From NCBI GenBank assembly GCA_021736575.1, contig JAIPFP010000024.1, positions 1 through 40,595 of the forward strand: a stretch of DNA of 40,595 nt, read 5' to 3'. Shown piece by piece: positions 7,724 through 14,929 of the stretch (position 1 is its first letter; each line of letters opens with the position of its first letter). This DNA comes from Pirellula sp. GTDB lineage: Bacteria > Planctomycetota > Planctomycetia > Pirellulales > Pirellulaceae. The translations under genes and the position numbers were made by a program. The notes under the pieces are model-generated. The model had not been told where the DNA came from. It saw only the letters and a list, made by a program, of their open reading frames with translations, and ran no database searches.

Positions 7724-8984
7724 CTAATTGTGCGGCGGGCTGTGATACGCGCTGCTCTGAACCGCGCTGCTCTGAACCGCGCTGCTCCGATACGGCTGGG
7801 CTCTTTTTCCAACTCGCTTGCATTTCTGCCCAACGCGATGGAATTTCGGTAATCACGTTCGTCTGAATCAGTTCGTCCCGATTCTTTTGGAACCAGGCGG
7901 TAACAAGTCCAATGCTCTCTTCATGACGCAGGTACCCTGAACCTACCGAGTTGGTACTCTGGCTCCATCGGGACAGTTCGGGGCGAATGGAACGCCATTG
8001 AGATGCGTTCTTAGGAATCGGAATCGCTGTCTCAACGCCACCCTTTCGAATCAGATACCAAATATCTCGCCCGTCGCATCCTCGCACCGCATAGGCGAAG
8101 GAGTAGTTCTCTCGCGCGCGTTTCAAGCTCGCGAGTCGATTGGAAAGCCACTTTAGGATTCGCAAGTCTTCTTGCATTCTCGCGGCATGTTCGTAATGCC
8201 GGCCCGCCGCAGCCCGCACCATCAACGCCTCGACTCGAAGCAGCACCTCCGTTGACATCGCGTTGAGGAACTGAAGTCCTTTTTCGACTTGTGCTGCATA
8301 CTGTTGACGACTGCACGTCCGAAGACAAGGTGCGATGCAAGTGCCGATTTCTTGACGCATACAGCCAGCTCGCATCTCCACATCGAACAATTGCAATTGA
8401 TCGGTGAACAACATGGGGGTCTTCTGGCTGCAATCACGCAACAAATACAAGCGATTCAAGATCTCGACGGCTCGATGGAGATTGCCCATTCCGTAAAACG
8501 GCCCCTGACAGCTTTTGGCTTTTGGCTCAAACTCTCGGCTCAGATAAAAGTGCTCGGCGGGCGAGTTGCCCATGCATACAAACGCTTGCTGCTGACGCTT
8601 GGGCATACCAACCACGTTCAGACGGGGTTGAAACCGGCGGATCAACGTTTGCTCTCGCAACAGCGCTGCAAAGTCGCTCGGTTGCTTTTCCCAAACGATG
8701 GTTTCGGCCGATTGAACAATTCGACCAGCTTTTTCGTCGGTGTTGTTCGGCATGAAGTAGCTGAGCAAGCGATTTCGGAGCAGCTTGGATTTTCCGACGT
8801 AGATCAATCGCCCAGTCGCATCTAGCATTCCGTATACGCCTGGCACTTTAGGTGCGTGACGCGAGACGAGCGACTTGAGCTCGTCCGTCCGCTCCGACTC
8901 GATGCGCGCCAACGTGGCAATCGGATGGGGCATCAACGCGTCGTGACCGAAGTCGACAAAGGGTTCGTGCCATTTTGCGTCCAT
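7701..8984 (-). CDS. UvrC-like GIY-YIG nuclease without the C-terminal endonuclease half
   Basis: Residues about 45-125 form a GIY-YIG nuclease domain (PGVYGMLDATGRLIYVGKSK, then a LLREQTLIRRFQPRLN stretch). Next come four cysteines in the spacing used by UvrC for its iron-sulfur cluster (LRDC, then GCMRQEIGTCIAPC), and a UVR-like segment (HYEHAARMQEDLRILKWL). True UvrC proteins are about 600 residues and continue with an RNase H-like endonuclease and helix-hairpin-helix motifs; this 427-residue protein lacks both. It may make only the 3' incision, like Cho, or serve another DNA-processing role. The C terminus carries a short SEQRG repeat from a 15-bp tandem repeat and overlaps the end of the convergent gene. 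The gene stands alone on its strand. Confidence 0.85.
   Translation of the reverse strand: MDAKWHEPFVDFGHDALMPHPIATLARIESERTDELKSLVSRHAPKVPGVYGMLDATGRLIYVGKSKLLRNRLLSYFMPNNTDEKAGRIVQSAETIVWEKQPSDFAALLREQTLIRRFQPRLNVVGMPKRQQQAFVCMGNSPAEHFYLSREFEPKAKSCQGPFYGMGNLHRAVEILNRLYLLRDCSQKTPMLFTDQLQLFDVEMRAGCMRQEIGTCIAPCLRTCSRQQYAAQVEKGLQFLNAMSTEVLLRVEALMVRAAAGRHYEHAARMQEDLRILKWLSNRLASLKRARENYSFAYAVRGCDGRDIWYLIRKGGVETAIPIPKNASQWRSIRPELSRWSQSTNSVGSGYLRHEESIGLVTAWFQKNRDELIQTNVITEIPSRWAEMQASWKKSPAVSEQRGSEQRGSEQRVSQPAAQLATAQLVS
7751..7795. repeat. 15-bp in-frame tandem repeat
   Basis: GCTGCTCTGAACCGC occurs exactly at 7751-7765 and 7766-7780, with a diverged third copy at 7781-7795. It lies in the 3' end of the UvrC-like gene and encodes SEQRG, SEQRG, SEQRV on the minus strand. 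It probably arose by slippage. Confidence 0.85.
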
Positions 8985-9225
8985 GCTCGTTCAACTCCTG
9001 AAACCACTCCATACGAAGGCGAGCGGCAAACTGAAAACTACCGATCATAACCCGATAGGTAAGTGAGGGACCTGCGAAATTGTCCCTCGATTACGCTTCG
9101 GGTTGGGATACTGCAATCTGCCGATCGCCCAAAGATCCGAGCATTATGCCTGTTTTGTTGGTACAATCCAAGAGCATCGAAACAGGGTCCACACGAATCA
9201 TTTGCTCAATCGAACCACAGACGAA

Positions 9226-10248
9226 ATGCGCGCAATTCAAATTTCCGAACCGAAAACACTTCGTCGCATCGAGATCGACAGTCCGGAACAACCGGGCGAA
9301 GGCTTTGCGCTCGTCAAAACGCATCGCATGGGCGTTTGCGGAACGGACATCAGTTGCTATTTAGGTAAATTCCCGTTTTTCGATTTTCCGCGAATCCCGG
9401 GACATGAGCTAGGCGTTGAGGTACTCGCGGTCGGCCCGGGGGTGTCCAATGTTTCGGTCGGAGATCGATGCAGTGTTGAGCCGTACATTAATTGTGGACA
9501 TTGCTACGCTTGCCGACGCGGTTCCGGTAACTGCTGCTCGAACCTCAAAGTGATCGGCGTGATGATGGATGGCGGACTGTGCGATCAGTTCTTGATCCAA
9601 GCAAACAAACTCCATCCCTCCTCGGTTTTGACCATGGATCAGTTAGCGCTGGTCGAAACGCTCGCCATAGGATGTCACGCGAACGACCGAGGTGGTGCCG
9701 GGCCGAATGACCATGCGCTGATTATCGGCGCCGGTCCAATCGGTCTTGCGACTTTGGAGTTCACCCGTTTGTCGGGCGCGCAAGTAACTGTGATGGATAT
9801 GAACCCAACGCGACTGGAATTTGTTGCTTCCAATTATGGGATCAAGAATGCCGTTTTGAACAAAGGGGACGCGACGGAATTTGAAAGGATGCACCGAATC
9901 ACCGGGGGCGACATGTTCTCGGTGATCATTGACGCGACAGGGAATCGGCACTCGATGTCGGGCGCATTCCAGTATCTTGCACCGACCGGTACATTGGTTT
10001 ATGTCGGTATCACCACCGAGGAGATCTCGTTCAAGCATCCTCAGATGCATCGCCCCGAAGCAAACTTGTTAGCGTCTCGCAACGCATTGCCCAACGACTT
10101 CAAACGTATTATCGGCTTGATCGAGTCCGGCGTGATCAAGACCGAGCCATGGATAACGCATCGAACGACCTTTGAGGGCGTCCTGAATGACTTCGAGTCG
10201 TTCACGAAACCGGAAACCGGCGTACTCAAGGCGCTCATCGAGTTCTGA
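9226..10248 (+). CDS. zinc-dependent sugar/polyol alcohol dehydrogenase (MDR family)
   Basis: The start chosen is the ATG at 9226 (MRAIQISEPKTLRR), which gives the usual 340-residue length; the frame is open upstream but has no family resemblance there. Catalytic zinc ligands are Cys in GVCGTD and the GHE pair in IPGHELG. A structural zinc site is seen in NCGHCYACRRGSGNCC, and the NAD(P) Rossmann motif in IIGAGPIGLATLEF. The C-terminal part (SVIIDATGNRHSMSGAF, ANLLASRNALPNDFKRIIGL) is closest by eye to L-galactonate/L-gulonate 5-dehydrogenases of the YjjN type and to fucose dehydrogenases. It probably oxidises a sugar acid or polyol in the cytoplasm. It is not in an operon, so a link to the inositol/glucuronate genes nearby is only possible. 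Confidence 0.88.
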   Translation: MRAIQISEPKTLRRIEIDSPEQPGEGFALVKTHRMGVCGTDISCYLGKFPFFDFPRIPGHELGVEVLAVGPGVSNVSVGDRCSVEPYINCGHCYACRRGSGNCCSNLKVIGVMMDGGLCDQFLIQANKLHPSSVLTMDQLALVETLAIGCHANDRGGAGPNDHALIIGAGPIGLATLEFTRLSGAQVTVMDMNPTRLEFVASNYGIKNAVLNKGDATEFERMHRITGGDMFSVIIDATGNRHSMSGAFQYLAPTGTLVYVGITTEEISFKHPQMHRPEANLLASRNALPNDFKRIIGLIESGVIKTEPWITHRTTFEGVLNDFESFTKPETGVLKALIEF

Positions 10249-10269
10249 TGGAAACACAGCCGACAAAAG

Positions 10270-10362
10270 TTAAAGTAGTAGGCACATTCCATGTGCCGTC
10301 CACCTGAATCTTGGCAAAAGCTTGAATGCGAACTGCACGGCGGAGCGTGCCTGCTACTTTAA
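10270..10362. repeat. nested inverted-repeat element (cruciform-like)
   Basis: Outer arms TTAAAGTAGTAGGCAC (10270-10285) and GTGCCTGCTACTTTAA (10347-10362) pair over 15 of 16 positions. Inside each arm lies a second hairpin: GGCACA-TTCCA-TGTGCC (10281-10297) and GCACG-GCGGAG-CGTGC (10335-10350). The element sits between the 3' ends of convergent genes and codes for nothing. It resembles the short dispersed palindromes of planctomycete genomes and may also end transcription from both sides. Confidence 0.8.
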
Positions 10363-10367
10363 GTCAT

Positions 10368-10937
10368 CTAGTCGAGGATTGGGACTTTGTAACCCAATGC
10401 ACCAATCGCTTTGCCCTTGGGCATTGATTTGTAGTTCTCGTGGCAAATCGTGCATTTTTCCATGACCACCGGGATGGCGGTTGCGGCCAACAAGTACTTT
10501 TTGTTCCCTTCGGTTGCGACCTCGTCGTACGCTACTTCTCCTGCCAGAAGCTTCTTGATGGCCCGTTGCTCAAACCCTTCCTTGGGGGCGTTAGCGGGTT
10601 CGTACGGATCGCCGGTTGCATCCAGCAATCGAACTTCGTGCCACCCCTTTTCTTTCACCGTCGCAAACAAAGCCTTAAACGCGCTTCCGGCTGGCAGCGA
10701 ATCCTTGCCATCGACGTAATGCGTCGTGATCAGCACAATGCTTGTCTTGTAAATATCATCCAGCATTCTAACCTCGCGACGGGCTCGTTCGGTCGCCGGA
10801 TCTTTGGCGGTTTGACTTTTCGCAGCTTGAACTGTCGCTACTGGATCGGCGGCGTTGCTGTAAATGGCGACTGGAACGGCCAGGGATACCAGCAGGCCAG
10901 CCCTCGTCAAAAGACTTCGTTTTCGTGTTAGACTCAT
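10368..10937 (-). CDS. exported monoheme Tll0287-like (DUF3365) protein
   Basis: The start is placed at 10937 (MSLTRKRSLLTRAGLL) because GGGAG lies 7 nt upstream and a signal peptide follows at once (AGLLVSLAVPVAIYSNA). The 189-residue product carries one CxxCH heme motif near the C terminus (EKCTICHENYKSMPKGKA), and the body (SAFKALFATVKEKGWHEVRLLD, YEPANAPKEGFEQRAIKKLLAGE) fits the Tll0287-like/DUF3365 fold, a PAS-like periplasmic heme domain thought to sense redox state or small ligands. It is divergent from an Rrf2 regulator, with two operator-like palindromes between the starts, so it is a likely target of that regulator. Confidence 0.85.
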   Translation of the reverse strand: MSLTRKRSLLTRAGLLVSLAVPVAIYSNAADPVATVQAAKSQTAKDPATERARREVRMLDDIYKTSIVLITTHYVDGKDSLPAGSAFKALFATVKEKGWHEVRLLDATGDPYEPANAPKEGFEQRAIKKLLAGEVAYDEVATEGNKKYLLAATAIPVVMEKCTICHENYKSMPKGKAIGALGYKVPILD

Positions 10938-10996
10938 GGCAAATCTCCCGTAGCGAAATAGGGACGCCAAATCTACATTGACTTGGTTTGTATTGT

Positions 10997-11016
10997 GGAC
11001 AAAATTGTCCTGTTTA
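10997..11016 (+). promoter_or_regulatory. operator-like palindrome 1 (probable Rrf2 site)
   Basis: GGACAAAATTGTCCTGTTTA: an inverted repeat (GGACAA/TTGTCC) followed by TGTTTA. The same layout recurs 40 bp downstream. It lies between the divergent starts of the heme protein and the Rrf2 regulator, where an autoregulatory operator is expected. The assignment to Rrf2 is inference. Confidence 0.6.
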
Positions 11017-11036
11017 AGATTAACGAAACCTAAAGT

Positions 11037-11056
11037 GGATGTCAACATCCTGTTTA
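11037..11056 (+). promoter_or_regulatory. operator-like palindrome 2 (probable Rrf2 site)
   Basis: GGATGTCAACATCCTGTTTA: an inverted repeat (GGATGT/ACATCC) followed by the same TGTTTA as site 1. It ends three bases before the ribosome-binding site of the Rrf2 gene, so a bound protein would block that gene. The two sites are 40 bp apart, close to four helical turns. Confidence 0.55.
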
Positions 11057-11070
11057 CCGAGGTCGATTGA

Positions 11071-11493
11071 GTGTTTTCTCAAACAGTGGAATATGCGTTA
11101 CGAGCGGTTGTACACTTGGCGATGAAATCGCCCGAGGCGCAAACGACAGCAGAAATTGCAGCAGCAACCAAGATACCGGTCGCCTACTTGTCGAAGGTCT
11201 TACAAGGGCTAAGAGCACAAAAGATCGTACGATTGCAGCGCGGGATCGGTGGTGGCGTTTCGCTGGCCCATCATCCAAGCAATCTGACGATTCTGGATGT
11301 CGTCAATGCGGTGGAACCGATCCAGCGGATCAAAACTTGTCCGCTCGAATTAAAATCGCACGGCAAGCGGCTATGCTCGTTACATGGTCGCATGGACGAT
11401 TCACTGAAGCAGATGGAGCACACATTTGCTGCAACCACGCTGCAAGAGCTACTGCTAAAGAGCAACCCCAGTGTGCCACTCTGCGAAAAATAG
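11071..11493 (+). CDS. Rrf2-family transcriptional regulator
   Basis: A 140-residue winged-helix regulator. The GTG start at 11071 is supported by GAGG ending 8 nt upstream. The N-terminal part (MFSQTVEYALRAVVHLAMK, IAAATKIPVAYLSKVLQGLRAQKIVRLQRGIGGGVSLA) is the characteristic Rrf2 DNA-binding domain. Rrf2 proteins such as NsrR, IscR and RirA often bind an iron-sulfur cluster through three cysteines; here there are two in the usual region (TCPLELKSHGKRLCSLH) and a third close to the C terminus (VPLCEK), so cluster binding is possible but the spacing is unusual. It probably represses itself and the divergent heme protein gene in response to redox stress, nitric oxide or iron. The gene ends 20 bp from the convergent M28 peptidase gene. 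Confidence 0.92.
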   Translation: MFSQTVEYALRAVVHLAMKSPEAQTTAEIAAATKIPVAYLSKVLQGLRAQKIVRLQRGIGGGVSLAHHPSNLTILDVVNAVEPIQRIKTCPLELKSHGKRLCSLHGRMDDSLKQMEHTFAATTLQELLLKSNPSVPLCEK

Positions 11494-11513
11494 GGAACAA
11501 CTGGCCGTCGAGG

Positions 11514-13337
11514 CTAGGGTGCCGTGACGGTTGTCGCCGGTGCGGCAACCCCGGCAGGCACTTCCGCTGCTTCGGTAGTGGGAGTTACCACGTCGCCGTC
11601 AAGTGGCTTGCGGGGCAACTTGTCCTTCAACATGGCTGTCTGATAGACGAAGGTAGCCATAATGATCGCGGCTTGTTTGGCATCGTCCGGTTGGACTCGC
11701 TCGTAGACGTCCATACTTGAATGGTGCGTTCGAGTGTCATATTCCAAGGGGTCCTGAATGAACTGGAAACCTGGCAGTCCAATGCCGTCGAAAGAAAGGT
11801 GATCGGTGCCGCCCGTGGTGGATTGTGTCACTGTCGATGCTCCCATCTCGGCGAACGGTCCGAGCCAGCCGCGAAACGTCGATCGAACCGCATCGTTGCC
11901 TTGCAGATAGATGCCGCGAATTTTACCCGCACCGTTATCCAAGTTGAAATAAGCGGAAAGCTTCTCGTGTTCCGCCTTGAGTTCGTACGTCGGTCTCGCT
12001 CGATCACCGCGTTGGTTTTCACCACCACCTCCAGGACCGCGTCCGCGTGGCTCCTCGTTTGAACTCGAAGGAACCATCCGGCCGAAATGCTCGGCTACAT
12101 AGGCTTTTGAACCCAACAATCCTTGCTCTTCGCCAGTCCATAGGCCAATCCGAATTGTCCGTCTTGGCTGAGCCCCAATCGTCTTGAGAATTCGGACGGC
12201 TTCCATCGCAACAGCGCATCCAATGGCATTGTCGGTTGCACCGGTTCCGGCGTGCCATGAATCAAAGTGAGCACCCAACATGACGATCTCATCCTTCAGA
12301 TCAGTACCAGGGATTTCGGCAATGATGTTGAAGCTGTTGAGATCTTCAGGATAATAGCGGCAGCCGATATCAATTTCCAAAATAGGATGGGCTCCCTTTT
12401 GGAGCATTCTTGCGAGTCGATTGTAGTGTTCTACCGATACGACAACTTGCGGCAATACGTCGGTCGCTTCCGGTGACCATGGCGACGAGCGAGCGGTGCG
12501 TCCGCCTGCCGCGTCGTTTGGATTTCGGTTCGCGTTTTCTGGTCGGCGCGGAAGTGTTACTGAGCCAACAAAAACAGTGCCACCATCACCGCGACCAGGT
12601 TCGAGTACAACCGCAGCACCTTCGCTATAAGCAAACTGCCATTTATCCGCCTGGAGCGTGAGTGAAGATCGACCGTCAGAACCACCACCTGGCCCGCCAC
12701 TCGGTCCACCGCTCTGACCACCGGGTCCACCGGGTCCACCGGGTCGGCGAGCTCGACGAGCACCCGGTTCCGCATTTGCGAGAGCCAGCAGTGACTCGTC
12801 GGTCTGTCGCGTTGCGGGGGGCTCGAAGAGGGCTTTGACTTCGCGAGGAGGACTGATCATCACGATGGCTCGCAACAGCTTACCTCGGTACTTCTCAAAA
12901 TCTTCCGGGGTCGCAACATCGAGCAAGATCGGTTCGCCTCGAATGGTCTTGGGTGTACTCGGAGACCACGCTTTTGGATAACCGATAATCGACGAAAAGG
13001 AGGGCTCGACCATGTTGGCGGTGAATGTCTCCAAAGTCCAACCTCGTCCAAACGGTCCCCATGGCTCTAAGTGCGAGTTTTCTAAACCCCATTCTGAGAG
13101 TCTTTTTTGAGTCCACTCGCCCGCGGACTTGGTAATGGGAGAACCCGTTAATCGGGGGCCATAAACGTCGGTGAGATGGCTAACCGTGTCCATCACTTGC
13201 GATCGCTCAAGCCCCTCCTCTTTGATCTTCGCGATCATTTCGTTCGTCGCTTGATCGGTAGCTTGTCTACCAAGGGACACACTCGAATAAGACAGTGAAC
13301 AAATCAAGCACGCGAATGCGGATGATCTAGCAAGCAT
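11514..13337 (-). CDS. exported M28-family metallopeptidase
   Basis: A 607-residue exported zinc aminopeptidase/carboxypeptidase of family M28. The ATG start has GAGGA about 5 nt upstream and is followed by a signal sequence (SSAFACLICSLSYSSVSLG). The di-zinc site motifs appear in order: GAHFDSWHAGTGATDNAIG (His and Asp), TGEEQGLLG (catalytic and binding Glu), YFNLDNGAG (Asp) and TRTHHSSMD (His). Between residues about 190 and 230, inside the PA-like insert, is a Gly/Pro-rich linker (RPGGPGGPGGQSGGPSGGPG) encoded by 9-bp repeats, and a shorter Gly/Arg-rich loop follows later (RGRGPGGGGENQRG). It probably degrades peptides in the periplasm or outside. It is transcribed alone. Confidence 0.93.
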   Translation of the reverse strand: MLARSSAFACLICSLSYSSVSLGRQATDQATNEMIAKIKEEGLERSQVMDTVSHLTDVYGPRLTGSPITKSAGEWTQKRLSEWGLENSHLEPWGPFGRGWTLETFTANMVEPSFSSIIGYPKAWSPSTPKTIRGEPILLDVATPEDFEKYRGKLLRAIVMISPPREVKALFEPPATRQTDESLLALANAEPGARRARRPGGPGGPGGQSGGPSGGPGGGSDGRSSLTLQADKWQFAYSEGAAVVLEPGRGDGGTVFVGSVTLPRRPENANRNPNDAAGGRTARSSPWSPEATDVLPQVVVSVEHYNRLARMLQKGAHPILEIDIGCRYYPEDLNSFNIIAEIPGTDLKDEIVMLGAHFDSWHAGTGATDNAIGCAVAMEAVRILKTIGAQPRRTIRIGLWTGEEQGLLGSKAYVAEHFGRMVPSSSNEEPRGRGPGGGGENQRGDRARPTYELKAEHEKLSAYFNLDNGAGKIRGIYLQGNDAVRSTFRGWLGPFAEMGASTVTQSTTGGTDHLSFDGIGLPGFQFIQDPLEYDTRTHHSSMDVYERVQPDDAKQAAIIMATFVYQTAMLKDKLPRKPLDGDVVTPTTEAAEVPAGVAAPATTVTAP

Positions 13338-13810
13338 GAAATCCTCGTTAGGTTTACAAACGGAAAGCGCAATACGAACGTAGCAACGAACGGGGAGAGG
13401 CTGTTCGGCTGGATTATGCCATCATTGCAAACAACTCGCCAACAAAAAACCGCGCCAGTCTCATTGTTTGCTGAACAATTTTCACAATTGTTTGCGGTTC
13501 GGTTTGAAAGCAAGAAAGAAAAGACCGCATGCAGGCGTGCACGCAGAAGGCCTAAAACTGAGCGGCGGATCATTGTCACGGCGGATCATTGTCACGGCGC
13601 ATCGCCGTTCTTGTGCCAAACGAAGAACGTAATTTCAGAAATTACCAAGCCCAAGAGTGTTGCGGGCAATAAAGTTGTTCTTGCGGAATCCAGTCCGTCA
13701 CAGCTCTCAGAGTATTTTCGGCAACCGAAAGATCTCGGCAACACGCGTCCAAAACCTCGAATGCGGCATCAACATCCAAGCCCAGGGCTAAGTTGTGAAA
13801 GCCCGTTGGG
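13338..13810. other. gene-free stretch between the M28 peptidase and the Nudix gene
   Basis: No convincing gene is seen in these 473 bp. It should contain the promoter of the peptidase gene. It holds a 16-bp exact tandem duplication, GGCGGATCATTGTCAC, at about 13564-13595, and a hairpin at the far end. Open frames on either strand lack a start signal and resemble no family. Confidence 0.6.
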
Positions 13811-13812
13811 CT
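13779..13812 (-). terminator. hairpin at the end of the Nudix gene
   Basis: AGCCCA (13779-13784) pairs with TGGGCT (13807-13812), and inside it GGGCT (13785-13789) pairs with AGCCC (13800-13804) around a ten-base loop. It overlaps the stop codon of the Nudix gene. No T tract follows, so it may be a dispersed palindrome that also acts as a terminator. Confidence 0.35.
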
Positions 13813-14332
13813 AGCTGAGCTGCATGAATTTTTCTAAGGCCAAACGGTTGGATCGGAAAGCAAGTCGATCGAGTATGCCTGTAGATAGATCGGTCCAAAT
13901 CCAGGCCGATACTTCGGATGACTCAGCCTGAATCGCTTGGCCCGAAGCGACTTTGGAATAAAAAAAGATATCGATTACGGGGTTAACGATCCCTTGGTAG
14001 ACGTACTCATTTGGGGCTGTCATGAGGTAGATTAATTCACCGACCGAGATGCCAACCTCCTCTAGAATCTCGCGACGAGCCGCAAACTCAGCGGTTTCAT
14101 TTTGGTCAATGAATCCACCTGGCATCCCAAGCAATCCCTTGCCAGGATCTCGCGCTCGCTCGATGAGCAGAACCTGGCCCTGTTCATTGGTGATGACTGC
14201 GCCGACGGCTGTGACCGGTCCAAAGAAGCTCGTGTGATGACAAGCCTGGCAGCGAAAAGGGCGATCAACCGCATTGGGTTGACGCGGACGACCGCACCTC
14301 GGACAAAAACGATAGGCTGCTGAGAGTTCCAT
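13811..14332 (-). CDS. Nudix hydrolase with an N-terminal zinc ribbon
   Basis: Residues 9-34 form a four-cysteine zinc ribbon (FCPRCGRP then FRCQACHHTSF), followed by a Nudix domain with a complete Nudix box, GGFIDQNETAEFAARREILEEVGI by position (Gx5Ex7REUxEExGU; G, E, REILEEVGI all present). The layout is like NudC-type and related hydrolases that cleave nucleoside diphosphate derivatives such as NADH or ADP-ribose, but the 173-residue size and lack of the NudC SQPWPFPxS motif mean the substrate is open. It is cytoplasmic. It follows fliW on the same strand with 12 bp between them, so they are probably co-transcribed. Confidence 0.9.
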   Translation of the reverse strand: MELSAAYRFCPRCGRPRQPNAVDRPFRCQACHHTSFFGPVTAVGAVITNEQGQVLLIERARDPGKGLLGMPGGFIDQNETAEFAARREILEEVGISVGELIYLMTAPNEYVYQGIVNPVIDIFFYSKVASGQAIQAESSEVSAWIWTDLSTGILDRLAFRSNRLALEKFMQLS

Positions 14333-14344
14333 CGGTAATAATCA

Positions 14345-14788
14345 CTATGCCACGCGGCGAATCGCTCCCGAGTTGCTAAGACCCAGCGGCAACGCCAATG
14401 GCTGATCGTCCGTGACAACCAATTGGATCGCGATGTGACGCGATGCGTTGAGGAGAATCGGGCTCTTCAGGTTTGCTGTCAACGTCACACCGCTCTTGCT
14501 GACGATGCTCAGCACATACAATTGATCCTCGGTGTGAAGGTGCAACAGTGCGAGGTCACGCTTGTTTGCTTGAACACGATAATTTGGAGCAAATCGACGA
14601 GGACTAACGACCGGCAAGGCGACGTTCGCCAACGCCACCGATTGCAACCAAGCCACTTCCTCATTTTCCTGGCTCGAAAGCAAAACCCAATGGCGGCAGG
14701 TTTCAAAACCGATCAATCCATGTGGCATGAGCAACATGTCCGAGTGATTGATGTCCATTTTCCCAAATCGCGAAGTCTGAATTTGCAT
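14345..14788 (-). CDS. fliW: flagellar assembly factor FliW
   Basis: A FliW-family protein of 147 residues that in other bacteria binds flagellin and the translational regulator CsrA and so couples flagellin supply to its synthesis. Family features are the start MQIQTSRFGKMDI, MLMPHGLIGFE-like LLMPHGLIGFETCRHWVLL, and later LHTEDQLYVLSIV and TANLKSPILLNASRHIAIQLVV. The ATG at 14788 is preferred because GGTGA precedes it; an ATG six codons upstream is possible. The usual partner csrA is not next to it: the Nudix gene follows downstream and prfB lies divergent upstream. It implies that this organism has a flagellated phase. Confidence 0.88.
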   Translation of the reverse strand: MQIQTSRFGKMDINHSDMLLMPHGLIGFETCRHWVLLSSQENEEVAWLQSVALANVALPVVSPRRFAPNYRVQANKRDLALLHLHTEDQLYVLSIVSKSGVTLTANLKSPILLNASRHIAIQLVVTDDQPLALPLGLSNSGAIRRVA

Positions 14789-14929
14789 GACGTCACCATA
14801 GACCAAAATTTGACCGATGTGCTACAATCGTTGCTATCGGCAACCGAACGTTTGCCGCGTGAGTGCATTTTTTGAACTCGCAACCAGTTTTCAATCACCG
14901 GCTCCCGCCACCAACGATTTTTAAATTTG

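Noticed and set aside
9103..9225. N-terminal extension of the alcohol dehydrogenase
   Set aside because: The 41 extra residues have no family match, and the ATG at 9226 begins the typical domain.
13416..13814. Plus-strand frame of 132 codons in the gap before the Nudix gene
   Set aside because: No family resemblance, no ribosome-binding site, and it runs through a tandem duplication and a hairpin.
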